Below, in pieces: positions 1 to 10,800 of a stretch of 64,000 bases of DNA. The notes below the pieces were generated by a model that was not told the DNA's origin, did no database searches, and saw nothing but the letters and a program-made list of their open reading frames with translations. Made by a program: the position numbers and the translations under genes. The stretch is from Cinclus cinclus (lineage: Eukaryota > Chordata > Aves > Passeriformes > Cinclidae), in assembly GCF_963662255.1 (NCBI RefSeq), contig NC_085047.1, positions 58,712,006 through 58,776,005 of the forward strand, in the 5' to 3' direction. Each line of letters starts with the position of its first letter. The stretch's first letter is position 1.

Positions 1-584
1 GCCACCAATGATACTTTGGAGGTTACTCTGTGCAATCTTCTGTAGACAGCAAAAGGCAGTCCATTGAGACATAATCATTAGGAAAAGCCAAGTTGTTTAT
101 AACTTAAGGAAAAAGTTAACCTACCATTTCAACATGGAAAGGGATTAAGATTTCAGGTAATCATTGATCAGATTTTGCTTAGCTCTTAATGTATTAACAG
201 CTCTACTAACATTTTGTGACTGCCTTTGAGCTGTGGGCTGCATCTGGAAAAGCTTTAGAATGTAGGCACATAAAACTGGGATGGAACTAATGTATTTTAC
301 CCAGATACTACCTGTCAATTCTATTATCCACCTTTGTGCACAGTTGCATAATACTCCAGTTATAGAGTCAAACACTAAACACAAACCAGTGAAGTTTATT
401 TAGGAGATATTTTATACCAGTGTTGAGGTAGGTGAAAAGGATACCAGATTTGTTTTAGAGGATCATGACAGCCATGAAGAACACAGGAAAGACACCAGTG
501 CCAGTGAGCATATGTCTGATGCAAGTGCAGACAAATCAAGTAAAACACAAGTGAGCTGATACCCTACATTGATGACTAATGTGT

Positions 585-1148
585 ATCAAAAAGAGTGTGG
601 CCAGCAGGAACGGGGCAGTGATTGTCCCTTGTACTTTGCACTGGTGAGGTTGCACTTTGAATCCTGTGTTCAACTTTGGGTATCTCACTACAAGAAGGAC
701 ATTGAGGTGCTGGAGCCTGTCCAGAGAAGGGCAACAAAGCTCATGAAAGGTCTGGAGCACATGTCTTACAAGGAGCAGCTGAGGAATATGGGGTTGTCCA
801 GCCCAGAGCAAAGGAAGCTTAGGAGAGACCTTATTGCTGTCTAGAACTACCTGAGAGGAGGCTGCAGCCAAGTGGGAGTTGTACTCTTCTCCCAAGTAAC
901 CAGTGATAGGACAAGAGGAAATAGCCTCAGGTTGTGCCAGAGGAGGTTTAGTTTGAATATTAGAAAAAAAATTCTTCCAGAAAGAGCTGGCAAGCATTGG
1001 AACAAGCTGTCCAAGGAGGTAGAGATATTCAAAAGAGATGTAGGCGTGGTGCTTAAGGACATGGTTTAATGTTGGACTTGGCAGTGTTGGGTTAACAGAT
1101 AGACTCAATCTAAAGATCTTTTCCAACCTAAAATAGTCTATAATTCTA
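585..1148 (+). mobile_element. CR1 LINE fragment, 3' end
   Basis: This is a 5'-truncated CR1 non-LTR retrotransposon in sense orientation. It encodes the C-terminal end of the CR1 ORF2 protein, visible as the segments [19 protein letters not shown] and QVTSDRTRGNSLRLCQRRF, interrupted by a stop at about 842. It ends in the typical CR1 tail in which a TTGGACT motif precedes TTTTCCAACCT and a short ATTCT end. No reverse transcriptase catalytic core is present, so the copy is dead. The left boundary is approximate. Confidence 0.85.
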
Positions 1149-1864
1149 AACATCCTTGAATTATTTAGATGGTTGTAGTCACTATCCAGCTACTGTCCTC
1201 TTCAGGAGGTCAGACAGCAGCAGGATCTCAATTTGTGGATTTTCTGTCTCTCTCTTCTTGAAGAGGTCATTGTCTTTGCTGAAGTGCTAACACCTGAAGT
1301 GTTAACACTATGCTAGGTAGTCCCAAAATCCATTAGCTCATACATGAGCATTGTCAATGCATGCTAGGTTTTATCAATCTGGGAATACCTGTAAAGCCAA
1401 AGAAATCCCAGTGTCTGGTCATCTTATTAATTCTGTAAGAAAATCTTCTATCAATAGTGATGGACAACAATATAGTTACATTTCACATATATTGTTACAT
1501 ATCGCCAATATTGTTGTAGTTCATGTAGCAATATCATTTTGATATTTAACTCCTGAACATTTGACTTCATGCAGTTCTGAAATCACTAAACTGCTATATT
1601 GGTTTATTGTAGCATTTTTAGTTTTTCTTGAGTTAAAAGCAATAATAATTACAGAAATCAAATAAAAACCACCCTTCTGCATCAAAGTCCAAGTAAGGAA
1701 GAGCAGAGATGCCCCATCAGACAAACAACATGAGTGAACCAGTTCAGTATATTTTTCAGTGGATTTCACAACTATTTTTGTCAACAGAAGAATACTGGGG
1801 GTTCCAGTGGTGCTCAGAAGATGTAAAACATAGTGGTCGTGGTCCTTTCAGCCTCTGTCTTAAC

Positions 1865-3164
1865 CTCATCCCTTGTTACTATTGAAAAAACACCTGAAAA
1901 ACAATGCAGTCATTGGTTACAGCCAGCACAGCTTCATGAGAGGAAAGTCCCATTTATCAGACCTAATTTCCTTTTATGACAAGGTAACTCACCTGATTGA
2001 TCAAGGGAAGTCAGTAGATGTAATCTTTTTGGATTTCAGTAAAGCTTTTAATACAGTCTCTCATTGGATCCTTTTGGTTAAAATGTCCAGCTCTCATCTG
2101 GATAAACACATCATGCAATAGGTGAGCAACTGGCTCACAGGCTGGGCACAAAGGTTTGTAGTGAATGGGGTGACATCAGACTGGGGACATGTCACTATTG
2201 GGGTTCCACAGGGCTCCATCCTCGACCCTGTGCTCTTCAACATCTCCATAAATGACTTGGACACAGGACTGGAAGGGATATAGAGCACGTTCTCAAATGA
2301 TACAAAATTGGAAGGAGCTGGGGGCTCCCTTGAGGACAGGGAGGCCTTGCAGGAAGACCTGGACAAATCAGAGGGCTGGGCAATCACCAACCCTATGACA
2401 TTCAACAAGGGCAAGTGCTGGATTCTGCACCCGGGATGGGGCAGCCCTGGATATACAGACAGACTGGGGAATGAGAGGCTGGAGAGCAGTGCCATGGAAA
2501 GGGACCTGGCAGTCCTGGTCAATGGCAAGTTGAACATGGGCATGAAGTGCCCTGGCAGCCAGGAGGGACAGCCCTGTCCTGGGGTGCATCAGGCACAGCA
2601 TCACAGCCGGGCAAGGGAGGGGATTGTCCTGCTCTGCTCTGAGCTGGGGCAACCTCACCTCCAGTGCTGGGGGCAGTTTGGGGTGCCACAATGTAAGAGA
2701 GACATTAAAGTGTTAGAGAGTGTCCAAAGGAGGGCAATGAGGATGGTGAAGGGCCTTGAGAGGAAGCTGTGTGAGGAGCAGCTGAGGTCCCTTGGTCTAT
2801 CCAGCCTGAAGGAGACTGAGAGGAGACCCCATTGCAGTTACAACTTCCTTGTGAGGGGAAGAGGAAGGGCAGGCACTGATCTCTTCCCTCTCATGACCAG
2901 TGACAGGACCCAAAGGAATTGCCTGAAGCTGTACCAGGGGAAGTTTAGGTTGGATATCAGGAAAAGATTCTTCAGCCAGAAGGTGGTTGGGCACTGGAAC
3001 AGGTTCCCCAGGGAAGTGATCATAGCCTGAGTTCAGTAAGTGTTTGGACAACACTCTCAGGCACATGGTGTGACACCTGGGGATGTCCTGTGCAGGGCAG
3101 GCAGTTGGACTTGATGGTCTTTGAGGGTCCTTTCCAACTCAGCTTATTTTCTGATTCTGTGATA
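1865..3164 (+). mobile_element. CR1 LINE fragment with decayed reverse transcriptase
   Basis: This CR1 copy of about 1.3 kb is the longest in the window. Visible reverse transcriptase landmarks in order are VIFLDFSKAFNTVSH near 2010-2065, [20 protein letters not shown] near 2200-2260, and the catalytic-loop region near 2290-2310. The loop reads FSNDTKL where CR1 families normally have an FADDTKL-like motif, so one catalytic aspartate is changed. Stop codons fall near 2119 and 2281. The rest is the ORF2 C-terminus (VQRRAMRMVKGLE, LMTSDRTQRNCLKL) and a CR1 tail ending in GATTCTGTGATA. It is a pseudogenised, 5'-truncated insertion. Confidence 0.88.
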
Positions 3165-3483
3165 ACTTTTTACTCTCACCCAACATCCATGTAGCGTTTT
3201 CATACTACCCTACTCCCCTCCCCTTCGGGTTCCTTGTGCTTAATTCACAATTTTCTTAGGCTTGGCTCCTAATCCCTCTGCTCTGAAGAAGCACAGAAAA
3301 TACATCAGAGAGTGTCTTAGCAGTGTTCTCTGGCCATGGAGGAGAAATAAGAGGGGGAAGTCTGCCTCAACCAGTGCAGTCTTCTTGTAGATCATCTTTC
3401 ATACAAACAGAATATGTTGACCTAAGAGTTAAACTATTTTTATTTATTTACCAGTTAAACCCAGTTTTCAGCAGCTCATGATT

Positions 3484-3505
3484 CACACACACACACACAC
3501 ACACA
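3484..3505. repeat. (CA)n microsatellite
   Basis: About ten uninterrupted CA dinucleotides followed by a short A run, in otherwise unremarkable intergenic DNA. Confidence 0.9.
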
Positions 3506-6225
3506 AAAAAAGGGTGTCATCAAAAAGCACCTTTCTGAAACAAAAATGACTCTCTTAGTGCAACTCTACTTCTTGATCTAAAGCTCATGTATGGTGAAGT
3601 ACCTAATTTTAGAACTATTTTCATGTGGGTAAAACCAGATGCAGATTTATCAGGCAGGACAAAGGTTTTAATCTTTATTCTACCCTCCATGCTCCAGGGA
3701 AAGCAGTAAGCATTTCCTTCATGAGATGTGGCTGCTCAGCCATGCAGCCTTCCCAGTCACACAGGGGTTATAGCTGCTCCTGAGTAAAACATTCTCTTCT
3801 CTTTTTTGAAAAGTGGCTAAGCTATTTTTGTTCAAGATTTCAAAAGTGTTCCGCCTGCGGCATAAATCCAGCATGAGAAATTTCTGCCCAAATTATTAAA
3901 GAATGGTGGAGTAACAAACAGATGGAGTTTGGCATAAGAAATTACAGATGCCATCACTCATGGCCTTTATACTCTCTAAGCATTTATATCGTAAGACGTA
4001 TTCAAATGCACACTACCACTCAGCAGAGTTCTCATTTCACTTACCTTCTGTGTTCCTTAAAAAAAAACAAAACCAAAAACTGAATACAGGCTTTCTGGCT
4101 GTAATACTGATCTTCAAGAAATGTACTTCTAAGTAGCTAGAGGCTATTAGGTCAGTCTTCCACTTCACAATCAGGTGGCAAGAACCTCCTTACCTCAGTG
4201 TTATTATTTCTTACAAAAACCAGTAATTACTTTATCCTTACTCACTGGTTTAGTTCCATGTAACAGTGTAAACAGAAAAACTCTGAGACAGAGGGTCTGA
4301 GCAGATACCAAGAAAGCTAATAGAGTGGATTTTAATAGAGTGGGTTTTAATTTCTTGAAGGAAGTTTCCATACGAACAGGTAGCAAAAATCTTTCAATCC
4401 TTAACTAAAAAGGTAGTGATTATACATTCTGAGGTGGGATATCTATCATAAACACCATTTGTAGAATAAATTATAGCACTGACTCTTGCTTATATTATAA
4501 GAGTGCAGATGAAAGAGGTGGATATTGAAATAACCATTAGATACAGAGAAAGAGATAATGAGTGTCAGTCACTTTAGCAAGAACTAGGACATTACACACT
4601 TTACATTAGGACCTTCATATCTTACTGGTGGATCCATTTCTTTTTTATATCAACTTGGATTAAACTAGGGGACAAATTTAGGATTCAAGTCAGCAAAGAA
4701 ACAGCTGTGCATTTCCATTTTTATTTAATTTATATTGTTACAAATCAATTTCATACAAGAGAAGCACCTTCTGGTATATCAAATACTCACTATAGTGAAT
4801 TAGAGTGACTCCACAGAAATAATAGTTATATTTGTTCAAAATTGATACACAACAGAAGAAAACAAGTCTGGCTCCCTACATCTACTATCTAAAGCAAGAC
4901 ATCAGTGGTTACAGCTAATTTGGGAGAACAACTCTGTTTTAATCCAACGAAACTAATTTTGCCTAACTGAAAAGAAATGATACAGAAGTATCCCCTTGAT
5001 CTCAGGAAAATTAAAGGTAAACCAGGCTTGACTTTCTCTGTTAGTATCACCAGATGGAACCCACACCACTAGGGAATTGTATGAATTCTAAGAGACTTCC
5101 CTTTTTTTGTTTCTTCACATTCTCTGCACATAGTTTCAAAGGAGTTTAGTTTTAGACCTACCCCCTAGACAAAGCTTTAACAGTAAATGAAGACTGACTT
5201 CCATTACTGCAGTCCAGCCAGACCATTTCAGTAAAAATTCAGGCCTCAGTGCATTCAGTGTGAGATTTCATTTGAAGTTCAGATGAAGCCAGAATTTCAC
5301 CTCAGCTTCTCTTTTCTTGTGTAGGAGAACTGACTACAACTAGGCAGAGATGATGCATTGTTCTCTACAGTCTGCACCTGTGCCTAATTTAGTCTTGCAG
5401 CAAGAGCTACACAGCAAAGTACTTGACAGCTACCAGAGAGAATAGTCTGGAAACTGTCAACTCAGAGGGATGCTTTTAGAGCTCTCACTCTTTGGAGTAA
5501 GTTCTTTTCTGTTTAATCAAAGGAAAAGTATTTTTGTTAAGAAACTTGACATTCCAAATAAGAGTGCTGTTAAGTCAGGGAATGAAAATATGAAATTGCT
5601 GTTTGTTACCAGTGCTGTAAATCTTGCAGAAAACCCTCACATACACACCAGATGCAGACTGCTAAATCCTTCCGTTTCATGACAGCACTGAACCACTGAC
5701 AGAATCACGCTTTCCACAGAGAGGACTGAGCAAGAATCAGATATGTAAGGCCTGTATGCATCAATTATGATTAGCAAGTGAGGCAGATGCCATACTCAAG
5801 TAACAATTTAATATTGTACAGCCAGGTAAAATTTCACATGTATACAAGAAAAAGCTTGATTCTATAAATTCACACTAGTACATTAAATCTTGAATGCTAT
5901 CAGGACTGAGTGTATAGCCTAAGAACAGTGCAATATTCAAGTTGTGCATCTAAGGGTTTGTGTATATGTGTATACATGCAACAAAATTACCATATCCATA
6001 ATTATGCACAGAGATAACAACGTTTCCATTATATCTTTCACAGCAACAGTTTGAAAACCAGTAAGTATAGTTTTCTTTTGCTGCAGATGGAAAGCTGGAG
6101 GCTGACTTTGAAGTTTCGGAAAAGTGGATTAATTCAGAATTTTAAGACAATGCTTTAAAAAGCAGAGCATTTTATAGATGCGTGACTCAAAGGGCTGAAA
6201 TTTAAAGCATTTAACTTGACAGGTG

Positions 6226-6248
6226 CATATATATATACACACACACAG
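6226..6248. repeat. (TA)n(CA)n microsatellite
   Basis: A compound alternating purine-pyrimidine tract, TA repeats followed by CA repeats, in the upstream intergenic region. Confidence 0.8.
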
Positions 6249-7333
6249 AGGTAAAAGGAGGTTTTGTACATTCACAGTGTGAAATTACTGTGAAAACACC
6301 ATGAATAAGAACAAAACTAAAATTGTTTCCTTATTTCCAGCATAGCATAAACCTATTCAACATTCAGGTGATGCATTTAATCCCTTGCATATTGCTTGCT
6401 ATTTATTTATATAGCTATGACAAAGAGGAAAAATGTAGTCTTCTAATTTAATATCTAAGATTGCTAAGATATATTCATAAACCATTCCACTGTTATTTTG
6501 CCTCACTGGCCTTCTAGTCTGTTCCAGCAGACCTTGTTACTTAGCTAGCCTATCTTTAGCCTCCAGCATTTGTGATCTTCAGCTTACAACAAATTAGGGC
6601 AATATCCATAAAAGGATGTTTCAATTTAGTTTATCCTGCCTTAGACCCAGAACACAGGTTCACAGACCTATATTAGGTACTAAGAATAGAAACTATACCT
6701 AACCAATACCCTAGCCAACAGGAAACGCTGAAGATCATGAAATCTCACCTCCCCTAAGTGTCTAACGCACCTAGCCGCACTGAGCTGCAGAAACGTCTGG
6801 GACGAGACCAGCATTCCTAGTTAGTAATATATTATGGGGGCTTAGAACTCTAGGTTGTCTATGTTTAAACTGCTGCTTAGCTTCCACTTTAATGACTTTC
6901 CTTTGGGATAATTGTTCAGTGCTGGAAACGTGCAGGAAATGGGAGGTTTATGGGAGCAAAATCCTCCTGGCTGAGTCAGTCAAAACCTGAAGTACAGCTG
7001 ATAAAGGTGATGGCTTCACTCCGGCTTCTACTTCTACAAAGGTCCCTCACCGTCTTTCTACTGGTGCTGAGATCCAGGTCTCAACTGGATTTTCCTTGGA
7101 ATTAGGCTTAGTTATCGTGAAAGCTTCAGCCTTCCACAAATTATTCTAAAAATTTACTCCTGAGCTTTTGCATAAATCCGAGAGCACTACCTTTAGCCGG
7201 AATAAGCCAGTTTTGAAGTCTATTTCTGCAACGTGACCTTTTACAAAAATCTCACATCTAAGCCAAACGTCACTCCGGAGTAACTCAAATTCCTGCTGAA
7301 GTACGAAATGCCGAATCCCGAGAAGGCAGGCGA

Positions 7334-7342
7334 GGGGCGGGG
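7334..7342 (+). promoter_or_regulatory. GC box (Sp1/KLF-type site)
   Basis: A GGGGCGGGG motif about 345 bp upstream of the VWA8 start codon, inside the CpG island. It is the clearest core-promoter-type motif seen. Function is inferred only from motif and position. Confidence 0.45.
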
Positions 7343-7413
7343 AGACCGGAGGTAGGAAATATCTTCGGCGCACGAACGCACCGCGGCCGCCGCTGCCCGC
7401 CTGGCCCTCCGGG

Positions 7414-7458
7414 ATGCTTCAAACGTTTCCCGCTGCGGAGTTGAGCCCCCTCAGATAG
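7414..7458 (+). other. Possible upstream ORF in the VWA8 5' leader
   Basis: ATG at 7414 opens 14 codons and ends at TAG 7456-7458, about 230 bp upstream of the VWA8 start. It would matter only if transcription begins upstream of 7414, which is unknown. Uncertain. Confidence 0.25.
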
Positions 7459-7685
7459 AAAGAAAACACTCTGTCCTCGCAGCCGAGCCTCCACCCTCCC
7501 GAGGGGCGGCCCCGGGCTGTGTGGGGCCGCGGCCCCGCTCTGGCAGGTCCGCGCGCCCGCCCGGCCCTGGTTTCCGGCGGGACTTTGTGCGGCTGCGCTT
7601 CCCTTCCCTTGCCTTGCCTTCCCTTGCCGGGCCGCGGCGGCCCCGCTCTCCGTGTCCTGGCTGTGCCTGTCACCCCGCGGTCCCC

Positions 7686-7830
7686 ATGCCGTCGCGGGTG
7701 CTGTGCCTGGGCGGCGGGGCCGGGGGTCCCGCTGCGCGCAGGGTCCGCCTGCTCCTGCGGCAGGTGGTGGGCGGCGGCGCGGCCGCGGCGCGGTACGGCC
7801 GCTCCGAGCTCAGGGCGCTGCACAGCTCAG
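7686..7830 (+). CDS. VWA8: VWA8 exon 1 (coding part)
   Basis: Encodes residues 1-48 plus one base of codon 49. The peptide starts [11 protein letters not shown] and continues through [11 protein letters not shown] to RALHSS. It is rich in Arg, Ala and Leu and has its first acidic residue at about 41, which fits a cleaved mitochondrial presequence. The donor is CAG|GTAACC. The exon lies wholly in the CpG island. Confidence 0.92.
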
Positions 7831-10800
7831 GTAACCCACCCCGGCCCCCGCAGCCTCCCCCGGCTGCTCCCGCTCCGGGCACAGCCCCGGCGCTGCCGCC
7901 GGGCCGTGGGGATGCCGGCAGGCGGGTACCGCCTTTGTGGGCTGCGGGCTGGTCCAGGCTGTCCTGCCGCCCCTGTGTCTCATGCTCGTCAGTGCTGGGG
8001 GTCCGGAGAGGGGCAGCGGAGCTGGCGAAAGGTCTGGAGTGCAGGTCCCATAAGGAGCCGGGGTTGTTTAGCCTGCGGAAAAGGAGGCTCGGGGGTGACC
8101 TGAGCGCTCTCTACAACTCCCTGAAAGGAGGGTGTAGCCAGGTGGGGGTCGGTCTCTTCTCCCAGCTAACACCTGACAGGATAAGAGGGCATAGCCTCAA
8201 GCTGCGCCAGGGGTGGTTTAGGTTGGAGTTGACGAAGGGTTTCTTCACGGGGAGTGGGGGTGAGTACGTATTGTCATGGACTTCCCAGGAACGTGGTGGA
8301 GTCACCCTCCCTGGAGGTGTTTAAGGAACGACTTCACGTGGTACTTGGTGCCGTGTCTGGTTGGCATGGTGGTGTTCGGTCATAGGTTGGACTCGATGAT
8401 CTCAGAGGTCTTTTTCAACGTGATTGATTCCAACCTGGCATGAAGGGAGAGGACAGAGTTCAGTCACAGGTTTGCAGGGACGCCTTACTTTGGCTCGTGA
8501 TAGCTCCGGGTCCAAGTGCTTCGGCCAGGGTGAAGCAAGGGGCAGCCCCGCAGCTCCTGCCTGAGAGATCCACCCTGCCCTGCAGAGCGTCTGTCACATC
8601 TTGCCATGCTTTCTGTTCCTGCATCACATGGCTTCCTCTTTCAGCTGGGTACAGCCTCAGTGTTTGTCACTGGAGGCTGCCAAGGCTGGTGCGTGTCTGT
8701 GTGCTGGCAGCATATGGTAATGGGATGCAGGGTTGACCTTGAGCCTGCAGATGCCATGAAGGATGACCTGAACTGCCCTGGAATATCCTCTGGTGACCTT
8801 TGAAACAGATGATGGGCCTGTGCAGAATAGAAGTGGTGTCTGGAAAGGGTGACATATGCCTGTGGTAACTGACACTTCTCAGGATGAATGCCAAAAGCAA
8901 CAAAGCTCCTAAGTACAGAGTGAGTGATGAGTAGTGATCTGCGAGTGATTCTGATGGAGGAGCTCAAGGTCTTAATTACACCCCTTTAATCCCATTTCTC
9001 TCAGTTTTAATATTTTTTTAAATCTGTTTATTAGTTGATCAGTTCATTTCTCTGTCTAGTTTCGGATAAATTATTCAAGAAGGAAGTCTTTGAGGAATTG
9101 ATAGCCATAACATCCCTTCAAGAATTTGTGAGTAGTTAATATTTTATTTGTGAAAAGTACTAAAAAGACAATCGTTATTTATCATCAAACAAATTAGGGT
9201 GAAAGAAAACAAGTTAGCAATTTAGTGAGTCAAGTAAAACAAACACCTGAAGAAGGTAGCTCAGCAGTTTCCAGCCCTTGGTTGGGATGAGTAACCTTAA
9301 GAACAAAAATAAATTTAACAGTGTAAAATGGTAGCAAATGCAGCATTGCTTAGAATTTCATCACTTCAAGTATGCTGTGGAATGCAACTGTGTTTAACTC
9401 ACTGATATTTGTGAATATACTCTGTATTTATGTGAACAGTAGGAATATTTCCAGTTACAGTCAATTATGGTAGGGGTTCTGGTATAAAGATTTAAATCTC
9501 AAAGCTCTAGAGTATCTTGTAGATAATAGTAGGGATATTTGCCCTCCTGACACCTGAGACATCTCATTCTTCATAGTGCTTCCCGCTTTTCTGTGAATTT
9601 GGGACCTTGATATTAAGAATACTGTTTTTTCCTGTTTTGTTTTGTGGGTGTTTTTGAAATCAATTTTTAAAGTGTTTGCATGTCCTCTTGCAGACCCTAG
9701 CATTTCTTTGGGGATACTGAAGTTACAAAGGATGATCTGAAATTATTTGTGCCCTGTGTTTTTTTGCTATTTCTCTGCAGGTGCTGTAGTTACCATTCTG
9801 GTTGTGAGCGGTGTTCGGGTTGCATGTCTCTTGCATAAATAAACAAAATGTGTCTTAAAAGGCTGGAAACTGTTAAGAGTAAGCTAAACAGCCAGTTGTT
9901 GTGTACCCAGTAATTTGGATGTGACATCCCTGCCAGGTTGGCTTTACTGTCTGTCTTGATGCCTTTTGAGGGTAAGGGAGGAATTGTTGCCTGATGTTGT
10001 GCTGTCACACGTGAAGAAACCATCCTTCTTAACTTTTCAGCCTAGTCTTTGTGAAGTAAATGTGGGTTGATGGCTTGATGCAGAGGAATCCTAAAACTAT
10101 CAAGTGGTAAAGCTCAAGGGAAGTCTCAAAGTGAAAGAGACTGCCTGACAAAAGGGTAATGGGAATATCTAGGAAGGGTTTGGGGTTGCACAACTTAATT
10201 AATGAGGGAAACAATTTATAGTAGCAAATGTTGTAGAAGACTGACTGTCAGAATAATTTTTAATGCAGGTGTCATGCTTCCTTCTAGAAGACTAAAAAGT
10301 AACAAATTTTTGTAGACTGTAGAGTTACTTGTGTTGAACTAGTTCAAATGCACTACCTGCTGAATAAAGTGGAGCTTTACATAACTCAGTTCACTGTTAT
10401 TTAATTATTTTAATCCGTATGTAATGGGAATATTTTTAAAAAGCTGACAGAATGCACAATATTGGAGTTGCTTTAAGGGGTTAGACAGAACAAATGTGGA
10501 ATTTGATGTAAACTGAAGAGCTGGAAAAATAAAAACCATTGCCAGTCAATACAAGTAAAGGAAGGTCTCTCATGTGCTTTGCTGCTCAGTGTGCATAAAA
10601 TACCTTATGCTTTGTCACTTGTGTTGACTGGAATATAACGGCTGCATTTGCTGTTCTCTGCAGCGCTGCCTTTCCAGGTTGACTTCCTCTACTTTCCTTA
10701 TTTGAAATTTTTGGTCAATTCCAGTTTCTAATCAAACTTGCGTTTAAAGCCTGAAAGAGATCTCGGTAGTACATACAAGTGTGTCTTCTGAGTAAAACAG

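Larger units (their letters stand above)
1..7280. other. Upstream intergenic region
   Basis: AT-rich DNA upstream of VWA8. It holds two CR1 LINE fragments (about 585-1148 and 1865-3164), a CA microsatellite near 3484 and a short TA/CA tract near 6226. From about 3170 to 7280 I see no gene, no conserved exon and no RNA gene; open frames there are short and lack recognisable motifs. In human, DGKH lies head-to-head upstream of VWA8, so a divergent gene may lie beyond the left edge, but no exon of it was recognised here. Confidence 0.6.
7280..7990. promoter_or_regulatory. VWA8: CpG island promoter of VWA8
   Basis: Base composition changes abruptly from AT-rich to strongly GC-rich with dense CpG at about 7280 and falls back near 8000. 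The island covers the presumed transcription start, the 5' UTR, all of exon 1 and the first part of intron 1. No TATA box is evident at a sensible position, as expected for a housekeeping mitochondrial gene. The exact transcription start cannot be set from sequence alone. CpG islands of this kind may also drive divergent transcription. Confidence 0.8.

Noticed and set aside
2308..3030. A 240-residue open frame as a host gene
   Set aside because: It is the C-terminal part of a CR1 ORF2 with disrupted upstream RT motifs and a CR1 3' tail.
7521..7685. N-terminal extension of VWA8 upstream of 7686
   Set aside because: The frame is open but has no ATG, and the VWA8 N-terminus aligns from the ATG at 7686.
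7419..7823. A 134-residue open frame on the minus strand at exon 1
   Set aside because: GC-rich antisense of the CpG island; its composition explains the lack of stops and no domain is recognised.
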